Below are positions 1 through 6,629 of a stretch of DNA of 8,577 nucleotides, piece by piece. Both the position numbers and the translations under genes were made by a program. How positions within the stretch are numbered: the stretch's first letter is position 1; the number at the start of each line of letters is the position of its first letter. Source of the DNA: Lachnospiraceae bacterium (lineage in GTDB: Bacteria > Bacillota > Clostridia > Lachnospirales > Lachnospiraceae); NCBI GenBank assembly GCA_009774215.1, contig VSNH01000140.1, positions 1 through 8,577 on the forward strand, written 5' to 3'. The notes beneath the pieces were generated by a model. That model made no database searches. It was not told where the DNA came from and was given only the letters and a program-made list of their open reading frames with translations.

Positions 1-35
1 ACACGCCGCCTCACAAAAAGTGAGCGCTGATAAAG

Positions 36-65
36 ATGTGTTTCATTGCGCCACATTTCCCATAG
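36..65 (+). CDS. Putative 9-codon leader peptide of the ABC-F attenuator
   Basis: A short reading frame, ATG to TAG, encodes MCFIAPHFP and ends 19 bases before the terminator stem that precedes the ABC-F gene. Short upstream ORFs followed by a terminator are a known arrangement in front of ABC-F resistance genes: a drug-stalled ribosome on the leader changes RNA folding and lets transcription continue. Here the ORF itself overlaps pairing segments: 34-40 can pair with 52-58, and 36-42 can pair with 73-79. Its ribosome binding site is weak (AAGTGAG at 18-24, 11 bases upstream) and lies in a small hairpin (10-14 with 20-24). Such a short ORF can occur by chance, so the call rests on position and context. 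Confidence 0.4.
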   Translation: MCFIAPHFP

Positions 66-84
66 AGACGGTAACACATGTGAG

Positions 85-116
85 AGAACTTTCCGGCGGC
101 GGAGGGTTCTTTTTTT
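85..116 (+). terminator. Intrinsic terminator in the ABC-F leader (attenuator)
   Basis: AGAACTTTCC (85-94) pairs with GGAGGGTTCT (101-110) along all ten positions, two of them G-T wobbles, around a six-base GGCGGC loop. A run of T follows directly (110-116). This is a textbook Rho-independent terminator. It lies about 110 bases upstream of the ABC-F start on the same strand and downstream of a short ORF, so premature termination controlling the ABC-F gene is the natural reading. It could instead simply end transcription of a gene to the left of the window. Confidence 0.8.
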
Positions 117-158
117 GTTGCCGGTTTATAGAAAATACCATAGCGTAAATCATTTAAG

Positions 159-177
159 GAGAATGCCTTGCATTCTC
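159..177 (+). repeat. Hairpin repeat copy R1 (short form) upstream of ABC-F
   Basis: GAGAATGC (159-166) and GCATTCTC (170-177) form a perfect 8-bp stem with a three-base CTT loop; a G-T wobble could extend it outward. The stem sequence is identical to that of the copies at 5065-5090 and 8542-8569, but the loop is shorter and the downstream ACGGATT flank is absent. It lies between the leader terminator and the ABC-F ribosome binding site. No T run follows, so it is not a terminator. Confidence 0.65.
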
Positions 178-223
178 TGAATCGCCGCTGTCTTGCGACG
201 ATATTGTGAAGGGAGAGATGTGT

Positions 224-1750
224 ATGTCACAAATAAGTGTTATGAATCTGACATTTGCCTACGAAGGAAGCTTTGACGACATCTTTGAAAATGTTTCCTT
301 TTCCATTGACACCGACTGGAAACTGGGGTTTATCGGCAGAAACGGGAAGGGCAAAACGACTTTCCTGCGTCTGCTGACAGGAGGGTATTCTTATGAGGGC
401 TCCATCAGCGCGTCCACCGCCTTTGATTACTTCCCGTATGCCGTCACCGAGGTGCAGAAAAAACTTCCCGCCTCCGCCTTTCTGGAGGAATTAAAATCGG
501 GATGCGCAGAGTGGCGGGTGATCTGTGAGCTGACACAGCTAAACGAGGACGCGGAGATCCTCTACCGCCCTTTTGAGACGTTAAGCTTCGGGGAACAGAC
601 AAAAATTCTGCTTGCCGTTCTGTTCTCCGGCGAAAATGATTTTCTGTTGATCGACGAGCCGACGAACCATCTGGATCAGGATGCCAGAGAGACCGTAAAA
701 AACTATCTTTCCTCCAAGAAAGGCTTCATTCTCGTGTCCCATGACCGAGATCTTCTGGACGCCTGCATCGACCATGTCCTTGTGTTAAACAGGCAGACCA
801 TTGAAGTGCAGAGCGGCAATTTCAGCGTCTGGTGGGAAAACAAACAGCGGAAGGATCGGTTCGTGATCGCGGAGAATGAGAAACATCTGAAGGAGATCGG
901 GAGATTGAAGAATGCCGCCAGACGCACTGCCGAGTGGGCCGACAAAAACGAACGCACAAAAATCGGTTTCAATCCCGTAAAGGAGCATGACAGATGTATT
1001 GCCACAAGAGCTTACATCGGCGCAAAAACAAAAAAGATGCAGAGCCGTGTCACCCAGATGTCCAAAAGAATTGACCGGGAGATCGAGGAGAAGGAAGGAC
1101 TTTTGCAGGATCTGGAAAAGTCGGTGGATTTGAGGCTGACACCCCTCTCCCATCCCAAAGACAGGCTGGTGCATATCCGGGACTACCGCCTGCAGTATGC
1201 GGACACGCCGCATCCCGTTTTTATCGACGTTACCTTTGAAATACACAGAGGAGACCGGGTTGCCCTGCACGGGGAAAACGGATGCGGAAAATCAACTCTC
1301 ATAAAAGTAATTCTGGAAAGAGCAGGATTTCAGCATTTTGGTATGACGTTCACAGAGGAAGGTGTCTGCAAAACCGCTTCCGGACTCGTGATCTCCTACG
1401 TCAGCCAGGACACCTCCGGCTTGACGGGCAACATTGCCGGTTTCTGTAACAAGCGGAATCTGAACCAGAGCCTGTTCTGTACCATCTTAAGGCAGCTTGA
1501 CTTTGAACGGGTGCAGTTTGTGAAAAACATGGAAGACTACTCGGAAGGGCAGAAGAAAAAGGTACTGCTGGCGGCGAGCCTGCTGACCCCCGCTCACCTC
1601 TACATCTGGGATGAACCGCTTAACTATATCGACGTTTTCTCCCGGATGCAGATCGAGAAGCTGCTATTGGAATATGAGCCGACGCTTCTCTTTGTAGAGC
1701 ACGACATGCGGTTTCGGGAGACGGTAGCAACAAAGGTTGTGGAATTGTAA
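224..1750 (+). CDS. ABC-F ribosome-protection ATPase, Lsa-type
   Basis: Cytoplasmic ABC-F protein of 508 residues with two ATP-binding domains and no membrane segments. Domain 1 has Walker A GRNGKGKT (38-45), signature LSFGEQ (120-125), Walker B LLIDEPTNHLD (141-151) and switch SHD (172-174). A charged interdomain linker runs from about 205 to 300. Domain 2 has Walker A GENGCGKS (350-357), signature YSEGQ (439-443), Walker B YIWDEPLNYID (460-470) and EHD (492-494). The opening MSQISVMNLTFAY and the second-domain WDEPLNYID resemble the Lsa family. Lsa proteins bind the ribosomal E site and dislodge lincosamides, streptogramin A and pleuromutilins; that spectrum is inferred here. The ATG at 224 is preferred because AGGGAG (210-215) sits eight bases before it; GTG 206 and ATG 218 are in-frame alternatives with worse spacing. 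Expression is probably attenuated by the upstream leader. Confidence 0.93.
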   Translation: MSQISVMNLTFAYEGSFDDIFENVSFSIDTDWKLGFIGRNGKGKTTFLRLLTGGYSYEGSISASTAFDYFPYAVTEVQKKLPASAFLEELKSGCAEWRVICELTQLNEDAEILYRPFETLSFGEQTKILLAVLFSGENDFLLIDEPTNHLDQDARETVKNYLSSKKGFILVSHDRDLLDACIDHVLVLNRQTIEVQSGNFSVWWENKQRKDRFVIAENEKHLKEIGRLKNAARRTAEWADKNERTKIGFNPVKEHDRCIATRAYIGAKTKKMQSRVTQMSKRIDREIEEKEGLLQDLEKSVDLRLTPLSHPKDRLVHIRDYRLQYADTPHPVFIDVTFEIHRGDRVALHGENGCGKSTLIKVILERAGFQHFGMTFTEEGVCKTASGLVISYVSQDTSGLTGNIAGFCNKRNLNQSLFCTILRQLDFERVQFVKNMEDYSEGQKKKVLLAASLLTPAHLYIWDEPLNYIDVFSRMQIEKLLLEYEPTLLFVEHDMRFRETVATKVVEL

Positions 1751-1787
1751 GCACTGCCCATTTTTGATACAAGCTGCTCTGCTTACA
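1746..1787. repeat. Inverted repeat spanning both convergent stop codons
   Basis: TGTAAGCA (1746-1753) and TGCTTACA (1780-1787) are perfect 8-bp inverted repeats separated by 26 bases. The left arm carries the TAA of the ABC-F gene and the right arm carries the TAA of the opposing peptidase-like gene. It may serve as a weak bidirectional terminator for the convergent pair. Neither side is followed by a proper T run, so the terminator function is uncertain. Confidence 0.4.
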
Positions 1788-2514
1788 TGATTTCCTTACA
1801 CCCGTCAAAACCTTTTCTCCCGATGCCAATCAGATAAATCAGTTTCGGCTCCTGTCCGGACAGATGCGCCACGGCATCCTGCAACATATCATAGGGACGG
1901 CTCTCGCAAAACCGTCCCTTTTCATCCCTGTGATATGCGTTGTGGAGCACAAATTTTCCTTCCCGGTTTTTGGTGATGCAGACGGTGTGAATCTGTGCCA
2001 TAATGTCATTTTTGTCGTTATAAGCTGTAGCGATCATTACGTTATGGTTTCGCGCAATCTCCGCCACCGCTCTCTCATCCGCCCCGTCCGCCGTCTCCGC
2101 CCTAAAACCGTTCTTCTTAAAATACGCTGCAATCATTGTGGGGGCTGTGCCGAATGCACCCCAGAGCGCCGCGCCCCGCGTCTCATAAGCGTCAATCAAT
2201 TCCGCCATAAACTTTTTTGACACCGGTGCGCCCAACGCCTTTCTGGCATTGTACGTGGCAATAATCTCACAGCCGGCATATGCCATGCTTTGATGCCGTC
2301 CCACCCCGAACCGGATGTTCTCCCACTCGCTCTGGTTCTCGATACAGTCGTCCGGCACATGCCAGAAATCCCAGTCTGCCTGCTCCAGCCGGATACGGTT
2401 TTCCCGCAGATGACTTCTTCTTATGAATCGTGGTACGCCAAAAGTTGCCAGAAGCCGATAGACTATAAGCAAAGTACGATTACTCACATGCCTCGGAATC
2501 AGCGCGGCTATCAT
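1783..2514 (-). CDS. Putative papain/C39-like cysteine peptidase-fold protein
   Basis: A 243-residue protein that I cannot assign firmly. Q75 and C82 in HQSMAYAGCEIIATYNA, H176 in QIHTVCI and N192 in VLHNAY have the order and spacing of the oxyanion Gln and Cys-His-Asn triad of papain-like/C39 peptidases. The stretch from H176 to N192 reads like the paired strands carrying the last two residues, with GKF between them. The usual C39 Cys-Gly order is here Gly-Cys. Residues 14-27 are hydrophobic but interrupted by Arg; no convincing signal peptide was seen. The ATG overlaps the TGA of the upstream coiled-coil gene (ATGA at 2511-2514), so translation is probably coupled and the two proteins are likely made together. 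Substrate and reaction are unknown. It could also be a non-catalytic member of the fold. Confidence 0.6.
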   Translation of the reverse strand: MIAALIPRHVSNRTLLIVYRLLATFGVPRFIRRSHLRENRIRLEQADWDFWHVPDDCIENQSEWENIRFGVGRHQSMAYAGCEIIATYNARKALGAPVSKKFMAELIDAYETRGAALWGAFGTAPTMIAAYFKKNGFRAETADGADERAVAEIARNHNVMIATAYNDKNDIMAQIHTVCITKNREGKFVLHNAYHRDEKGRFCESRPYDMLQDAVAHLSGQEPKLIYLIGIGRKGFDGCKEIM

Positions 2515-3122
2515 AGTCTCACGTCAAACGGCATATATCCCTCGGGTATTCCCGCCGCATTCGCTGCTTCCTGCTCCGCCGCCTCTGCCGCGGCAGCTGA
2601 CTCCGCAACCTCTTCCGCGGAAAGCTCTGCGTTCTCAGGCAACGCTTCCGCCAGATCCTCGGTCATCTCTTCCGTCAATTCCTCAGTCAGCTCCTCGACG
2701 ACTTCCTCGAGTTCTTCCATAGCCTCCTCGATTTCGCCGCCGTCTTCGATGCCAAGCGCTTCCTCGACCATCTCTTCCAGACGCTCCTCCGGTGTCTTAG
2801 GTTCCATGTTGTCAACCGCTTCCGCGATCTTCTCGCCCTGCTCCGTGGACTCATCCAGAATGTGGAACATCTGCTCCTGATTGTAGGCCGCCTTAATCGA
2901 AGAAATCTGATCCTCATAAGACTGGTACGTTTTCAGCTTTTCGGCAATCTCCTCCACGCTCCCACAGGCTACATTTTTCAGATTTTCCTTCTGCTTCTCA
3001 TAAAAATCCACCTGCTTCTGTGTCTCTTCCTGCCGCTCCAGCCTGTCCTGCGTGCTCTTTAACATACCCGCCGTATTCATTCTGCGCAAAATACTGCTGG
3101 TCTGATCCCATGAAATATTCAT
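2511..3122 (-). CDS. Acidic coiled-coil protein of unknown function
   Basis: A 203-residue protein with no recognised enzyme motif. Residues 1-50 (MNISWDQTSSILRRMNTAGM, then a Lys/Glu/Gln-rich helix) and 55-105 look like charged amphipathic helices. Residues 108-190 are extremely acidic and Ala-rich, with repeated EELTEEL/EEM patterns, and read as coiled coil or disordered. The end (GYMPFDVRL) is a short non-acidic tail. There is no signal peptide or membrane segment. AAAGGCGG lies nine bases upstream of the ATG on the minus strand. The stop overlaps the start of the cysteine-peptidase-like gene by ATGA. A role as scaffold, partner or substrate of that protein is only inference. The opposite strand has long open frames here because of the Glu codon repetition. 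Confidence 0.8.
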   Translation of the reverse strand: MNISWDQTSSILRRMNTAGMLKSTQDRLERQEETQKQVDFYEKQKENLKNVACGSVEEIAEKLKTYQSYEDQISSIKAAYNQEQMFHILDESTEQGEKIAEAVDNMEPKTPEERLEEMVEEALGIEDGGEIEEAMEELEEVVEELTEELTEEMTEDLAEALPENAELSAEEVAESAAAAEAAEQEAANAAGIPEGYMPFDVRL

Positions 3123-3383
3123 ATACGATAACCGCCTTTCTGTCTGAAATATGACTGCGTCTCTACTTTTCTCTGTTACACTTTATTTCGGTATGCAAGT
3201 CACATTTCTAAAGCTCTTCCGTCATTAACAGACGAATTTTTGTCATGGATGGAAAAGACAAACCTAAATTCTTCCAATCAGCCAACGGTTTGTATACAAA
3301 ATCCGCCATCTGGTGTACGATTAGAAAAATAGTATGTCACAAAAGTTCTGCAGCGTTGTCTAATTTTATAGGAGGTAAAATTC
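3123..3383. other. Divergent intergenic region between coiled-coil gene and sigma factor
   Basis: This 261-base, AT-richer region separates two divergent units and should hold promoters for both. I see no RNA gene. A 12-bp palindrome is annotated separately. For the minus-strand unit I could not find a convincing -35/-10 pair. A short plus-strand open frame from 3245 lacks a ribosome binding site and runs into the sigma gene in another frame. Confidence 0.5.
3289..3300. promoter_or_regulatory. Perfect 12-bp palindrome, candidate operator
   Basis: TTTGTATACAAA is an exact palindrome about 85 bases upstream of the sigma-factor ATG. A weak promoter could overlap it: TATACA (3293-3298), 17 bases, then TACGAT (3316-3321), each matching the vegetative consensus at four of six positions. 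That geometry would let a dimeric regulator cover the -35. Both the operator and the promoter are tentative. Confidence 0.3.
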
Positions 3384-4232
3384 ATGGACAAAAATACAGA
3401 AGCATTATTTACTTTGGTGGAAAAAGCCACCGCCGGAGACCGGGAGGCTCTGGAAACCGTTATTTTAAGCGTACAGGATCTGGTTTTTAACCTGTCCCTG
3501 CGTATGCTTGGCGCCTTTGCCGACGCGGAGGACGCGACACAGGATATCCTGTTAAAAGTCATCACCCACCTTTCTTCCTTCAAAAAGGAAAGCGCCTTTT
3601 CCACTTGGGTATTCCGCATTGCGGTGAACCATCTGAAAAACTACAAAAAGCACATGTTCGCCCAGCATCCGCTCAGTTTTGAGTTTTACGGCGAGGACAT
3701 CAAAAACGGTAATATCCACGACGTGCCGGATCTGACGCAGAATGTGGAAAAGGCTGTTCTGGCGGAAGAACTGAAACTGTCCTGCACCAATGTGATGCTG
3801 CAATGTCTCGACACGGACAGCCGCCTGATTTTTGTGCTTGGAACCATGTTTCGGACAGACAGCCACATAGCCGGGGAAATTCTGGAGATTTCGCCGGAAG
3901 CATACCGTAAACGTCTCTCCCGTGTCCGCCAAAAGATGGCGGATTTCCTGAGTGAATACTGCGGCGAGTACGGAGAGGGGACATGCCGGTGCGCCAATCG
4001 GATCAACTACGCGATTCAAAACCACAGGATCAATCCGTCCCATCAGGACTACACTGCGGCAGAGGAGATCGCAAGACAAACCACGCTTGACGTGAAGGAA
4101 GCTATGGAAGAGATCGACGATCTGGCGCAGCATTTTTCGTTTGCCAGACTCTATGCGACCCCGGAGCAGACCAGACAATTTATGAGAAATTTTCTGAACT
4201 CCACTTCTCTTTCGGTCGTAAAAAATGCGTAG
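3384..4232 (+). CDS. ECF-type RNA polymerase sigma factor with Cys-rich C-terminal extension
   Basis: A 282-residue sigma-70 family protein directing RNA polymerase to selected promoters. Region 2 spans about 27-90, with DAEDATQDILLKV (47-59) and the promoter-melting FSTWVFRIAVNHLKNYK (72-88). Region 4 spans about 118-180, with a helix-turn-helix around SHIAGEILEISPEAYRKRLSRVRQKM (150-175). This is longer than a minimal ECF factor (about 160-200 residues). The extra 100 residues begin with C183, C191 and C193 (C-x7-C-x-C, possibly metal-binding) and continue as a helical tail. AGGAGGT at 3370-3376 fixes the start. The next gene is a DUF2461 protein, not an anti-sigma factor, so activity may be controlled by the extension itself. 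Target promoters are unknown. Confidence 0.9.
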   Translation: MDKNTEALFTLVEKATAGDREALETVILSVQDLVFNLSLRMLGAFADAEDATQDILLKVITHLSSFKKESAFSTWVFRIAVNHLKNYKKHMFAQHPLSFEFYGEDIKNGNIHDVPDLTQNVEKAVLAEELKLSCTNVMLQCLDTDSRLIFVLGTMFRTDSHIAGEILEISPEAYRKRLSRVRQKMADFLSEYCGEYGEGTCRCANRINYAIQNHRINPSHQDYTAAEEIARQTTLDVKEAMEEIDDLAQHFSFARLYATPEQTRQFMRNFLNSTSLSVVKNA

Positions 4233-4269
4233 CATAAAAACAACACACATAAAAAAATCGGAGGAAATC

Positions 4270-4953
4270 ATGAACACAGAACCAATCTTTAAATACTTAT
4301 CCGAATTAAAGGAAAACAACACCAGGGAATGGTATCATCAACACAAGGCAGAATATAAGGAGGCAAACTCACAGTTTGAAGCGCTGGTACAGGAACTGAT
4401 TCTGGCAATCGGAAAAACAGACGGCAGCATCCTCCAGAATGTACCGAAAGACCTTACCTTTAAACTGGTGCGGGACACCCGCTTCAGCCACGACAAATCG
4501 CCCTACAATCCCGCCTTCCGCGCCCATATCGGCGCCATGGGAAAGCTGCCGGTTCCGGTCGGATATTATCTGATGATAAAGCCCGGCAATGAGTCTTTTT
4601 TAGGCGGCGGGCTTTTCGCCGATATGTTCAAGGACGCCACCGCCATGGTGCGGGACTATATCGTGCAGCATCCCGACGAGTGGGAACAGATTATCCATGC
4701 GGACACCTTTACGAAATATTTTACGGTACAGGGAAACGCCCTCAAAAATGTGCCCGCAGGCTATGACAAAGAACACCCGCAGTCCGAATACCTGAAATAT
4801 AAGAGCTGGTATCTCGAATACCCGGTAAACGATCAGGATCTGCTGGATATCGACACATTCCTGCCAAAAATGGTAGAGATTTTCGAGGCAATGAAACCTT
4901 TCAACGATTATTTGAACCGTGCGCTTGCAGACTTTCAGATGCCGGCAAGATAA
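4270..4953 (+). CDS. DUF2461 family protein
   Basis: A 227-residue cytoplasmic protein matching the DUF2461/TIGR02453 family in length and motifs: an N-terminal FKYLSELKENNTREWYHQHKAEY, then FKLVRDTRFSHDKSPYNPAFRAHIG (about 60-85), then GYYLMIKPGNESFLGGGLF (about 95-115). Family members occur widely in bacteria, and their biochemical function is not established. The ATG at 4270 is chosen because GGAGG (4260-4264) precedes it by five bases and the family N-terminus begins there; an in-frame ATG at 4225 lies inside the sigma gene and lacks a site. The 37-base gap after the sigma-factor stop suggests one transcript. A terminator hairpin overlaps its stop codon. Confidence 0.9.
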   Translation: MNTEPIFKYLSELKENNTREWYHQHKAEYKEANSQFEALVQELILAIGKTDGSILQNVPKDLTFKLVRDTRFSHDKSPYNPAFRAHIGAMGKLPVPVGYYLMIKPGNESFLGGGLFADMFKDATAMVRDYIVQHPDEWEQIIHADTFTKYFTVQGNALKNVPAGYDKEHPQSEYLKYKSWYLEYPVNDQDLLDIDTFLPKMVEIFEAMKPFNDYLNRALADFQMPAR

Positions 4954-4970
4954 TGCCGGCATTCTTTTCC
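4939..4970 (+). terminator. Intrinsic terminator overlapping the DUF2461 stop codon
   Basis: ATGCCGGCA (4939-4947) and TGCCGGCAT (4954-4962) form a perfect 9-bp stem around AGATAA, followed by TTCTTTTCC. The TAA stop (4951-4953) lies in the loop, so the 5' arm encodes the last residues. The T run is interrupted by one C. The position fits the end of the sigma/DUF2461 transcript. Confidence 0.7.
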
Positions 4971-5016
4971 ATCGTCCGTCCGCCTGCCCCGGAAGAACAT
5001 GTAACCCTTCAAATAC

Positions 5017-5045
5017 TCGACAAAACTCCAGAAAAATATTATAGT
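5017..5045 (+). promoter_or_regulatory. Predicted vegetative promoter of rubredoxin-GltS gene
   Basis: TCGACA (5017-5022) and TATAGT (5040-5045) each match the sigma-A consensus at five of six positions with an ideal 17-base spacer. Transcription would start near 5052, placing the hairpin repeat at 5065-5090 in the 5'UTR and the start codon about 70 bases in. Confidence 0.65.
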
Positions 5046-5064
5046 AAATGCAGGAAACCAGTGT

Positions 5065-5100
5065 GAGAATGCCTGAAATGAAGCATTCTCCATACGGATT
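5065..5100 (+). repeat. Hairpin repeat copy R2 in the rubredoxin-GltS leader
   Basis: GAGAATGC (5065-5072) and GCATTCTC (5083-5090) form a perfect 8-bp stem around a 10-base loop. Over 36 bases, including the loop start CTGAAAT and the downstream ACGGATT, it matches the minus-strand copy at 8533-8568 at 31 positions. It begins about 13 bases after the predicted transcription start and ends 21 bases before the start codon. There is no T run, so it is not a terminator. Confidence 0.8.
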
Positions 5101-5121
5101 ACGATAGAGGAGGTATTTACT

Positions 5122-6537
5122 ATGGTCTACAAATGCAGTGTATGCGGGTACGAGTACGACGAAGAAAAGGAGGGCAGACCCTTTTCTGCATTGACTGAAT
5201 GTCCCATCTGCAAACAGCCACCCGAGAAATTCAAGGCATTGGAGGCTGAAAAACCTGCCAAAGCCTGCGCTGCACCGGAAAACGGCTGCGCTGCGGAGAC
5301 GGATTTAAGCTACCCGAAAGAAACGAGAAAGACCGACAGCGATTACCGCTACATGAAAGAGATTCATGAGATGGCTGTCACGGGAAAATCAGCGATTGAG
5401 GCAATGGGCACGCGGATGAAGATGCCCAACTGGGACGACGTGCTGATTCTTGGCGCGCAGCTAAATCCAATGCCCTTAAATGAACACGACGAGGTGTCCC
5501 TGCAGACCGTAATTGGAAAGCACGCGAAAAAGCCGATGACGCTCTCCATGCCGGTCTATATCTCCCATATGTCCTTCGGCGCCCTCTCCCGGGAGACCAA
5601 AATCGCAATGGCAAAGGGCAGCGCCGCCGCGGGAACGGCAATGTGCAGCGGGGAAGGCGGCGTTCTCCCGGAGGAAAAGGCGGCGGCGTACAAGTACATA
5701 TTTGAGTATGTCCCCAACCTGTACAGCGTTACCGAAGAGAATCTGAAAACATCAGACGCCATTGAGATCAAAATCGGTCAGGGAACGAAGCCGGGCATGG
5801 GCGGGCATCTGCCGGGCAGCAAGGTGACCCCGGAGATTGCAAAAATCCGCAGCAAACCGCTCGGGGAGGACGTCATCAGTCCCTCGAAATTCCCCCGCAT
5901 CAACAGTGCCGACGACTTAAAGGGCATGGTGGCGGATTTGCGGATGTTAAGCGACGGCAGACCGATTGGTATCAAGATTGCCGCAGGGCGTATTGAAAAG
6001 GATCTGGAATTTTGTGTCTACGCGGAACCCGACTTCATCACCATAGACGGCAGAGGCGGCGCGACGGGCGCGTCCCCCGCCATCATCCGGGACTCCACCA
6101 GCGTGCCGACACTCTATGCGCTCTACCGCGCGAGAAAATATCTGGATTCTGTCGGTTCCGATATCGATCTGGTCATCACAGGGGGCTTGCGGGTATCCTC
6201 CGATTTTGCAAAAGCGATCGCCATGGGCGCGGACGCCGTAGCCGTGGCTTCTGCCGCTATGGTAGCAGCGGCATGTCAGCAGTACCGCATCTGCGGCAGC
6301 GGCATGTGTCCGGTAGGCGTGGCGACGCAGGATGAAAAGCTCCGTGAAAGACTGCATGTTGACGCCGCCGCAAAACGGGTGGAAAATTATCTGCGTTGTT
6401 CCGCTGAGGAGTTAAAAACCTTTGCACGGATCACCGGCCATTCAGACATTCATGGACTATCGGTGGATGACCTGTGTACAATCAGCAGGGAGATCTCGGA
6501 GCACACCAATATCCCGCACGCGGGTGAGGCGCGGTAA
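5122..6537 (+). CDS. Rubredoxin-glutamate synthase FMN-domain fusion protein
   Basis: A 471-residue redox protein. Residues 1-40 are a rubredoxin-like domain with C5, C8, C27 and C30 to bind one iron. Residues 41-65 form an Ala/Cys-containing linker. The rest is the FMN-binding glutamate synthase central-type domain: MSFGALS (150-156), SGEGG (176-180), KIGQGTKPGMGGHLPGSK (217-234), DGRGGATGASP (309-319), ITGGLR (352-357), and C385-x5-C391-x4-C396 followed by PVGVATQ, the pattern that binds the 3Fe-4S cluster in glutamate synthase large subunits. It lacks the glutaminase domain. Electron flow from rubredoxin through Fe-S to FMN is plausible, but the substrate is not known and need not be glutamate. 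AGAGGAGGT (5106-5114) fixes the start. It appears monocistronic, with its own promoter and terminator. Confidence 0.92.
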   Translation: MVYKCSVCGYEYDEEKEGRPFSALTECPICKQPPEKFKALEAEKPAKACAAPENGCAAETDLSYPKETRKTDSDYRYMKEIHEMAVTGKSAIEAMGTRMKMPNWDDVLILGAQLNPMPLNEHDEVSLQTVIGKHAKKPMTLSMPVYISHMSFGALSRETKIAMAKGSAAAGTAMCSGEGGVLPEEKAAAYKYIFEYVPNLYSVTEENLKTSDAIEIKIGQGTKPGMGGHLPGSKVTPEIAKIRSKPLGEDVISPSKFPRINSADDLKGMVADLRMLSDGRPIGIKIAAGRIEKDLEFCVYAEPDFITIDGRGGATGASPAIIRDSTSVPTLYALYRARKYLDSVGSDIDLVITGGLRVSSDFAKAIAMGADAVAVASAAMVAAACQQYRICGSGMCPVGVATQDEKLRERLHVDAAAKRVENYLRCSAEELKTFARITGHSDIHGLSVDDLCTISREISEHTNIPHAGEAR

Positions 6538-6629
6538 CTGCATTGATCCGCCAATTAGACATCATGCCGATAAAGGCGATTATGCTCCAGGCATCGTCTT
6601 AAAAACTGTTCTTTAAAAAGATACAAAGC

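Noticed and set aside
118..146. Possible promoter TTGCCG-N17-TAGCGT between the leader terminator and ABC-F
   Set aside because: The -10 matches poorly (three of six), so it is not called.
159..177. Hairpin R1 considered as a second terminator for ABC-F
   Set aside because: The stem is followed by TGAATCGCC, with no T run; it fits the dispersed hairpin instead.
785..1270. Minus-strand frame of 161 codons inside the ABC-F gene
   Set aside because: Antisense to a complete ABC-F coding sequence with all motifs intact; no family resemblance.
2290..2880. Plus-strand frame rich in Ser/Ala opposite the coiled-coil gene
   Set aside because: The Ser repeats are the reverse complement of Glu/Ala codon repeats in the real acidic protein; it spans two minus-strand genes and lacks a ribosome binding site.
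3245..3490. Small plus-strand frame in the divergent intergenic region
   Set aside because: No ribosome binding site before the ATG, and it overlaps the first 100 bases of the sigma gene in another frame.
3552..4322. Long minus-strand open frame (256 codons) opposite the sigma factor and DUF2461 start
   Set aside because: It lies antisense to two well-recognised genes, has no recognisable motifs, and its composition is that of a shadow frame.
6563..6595. Weak ATGCC/GGCAT inverted repeat after the rubredoxin-GltS gene
   Set aside because: Only about 5 bp with a 20-base loop; the hairpin at 6630-6670 is a far better terminator.
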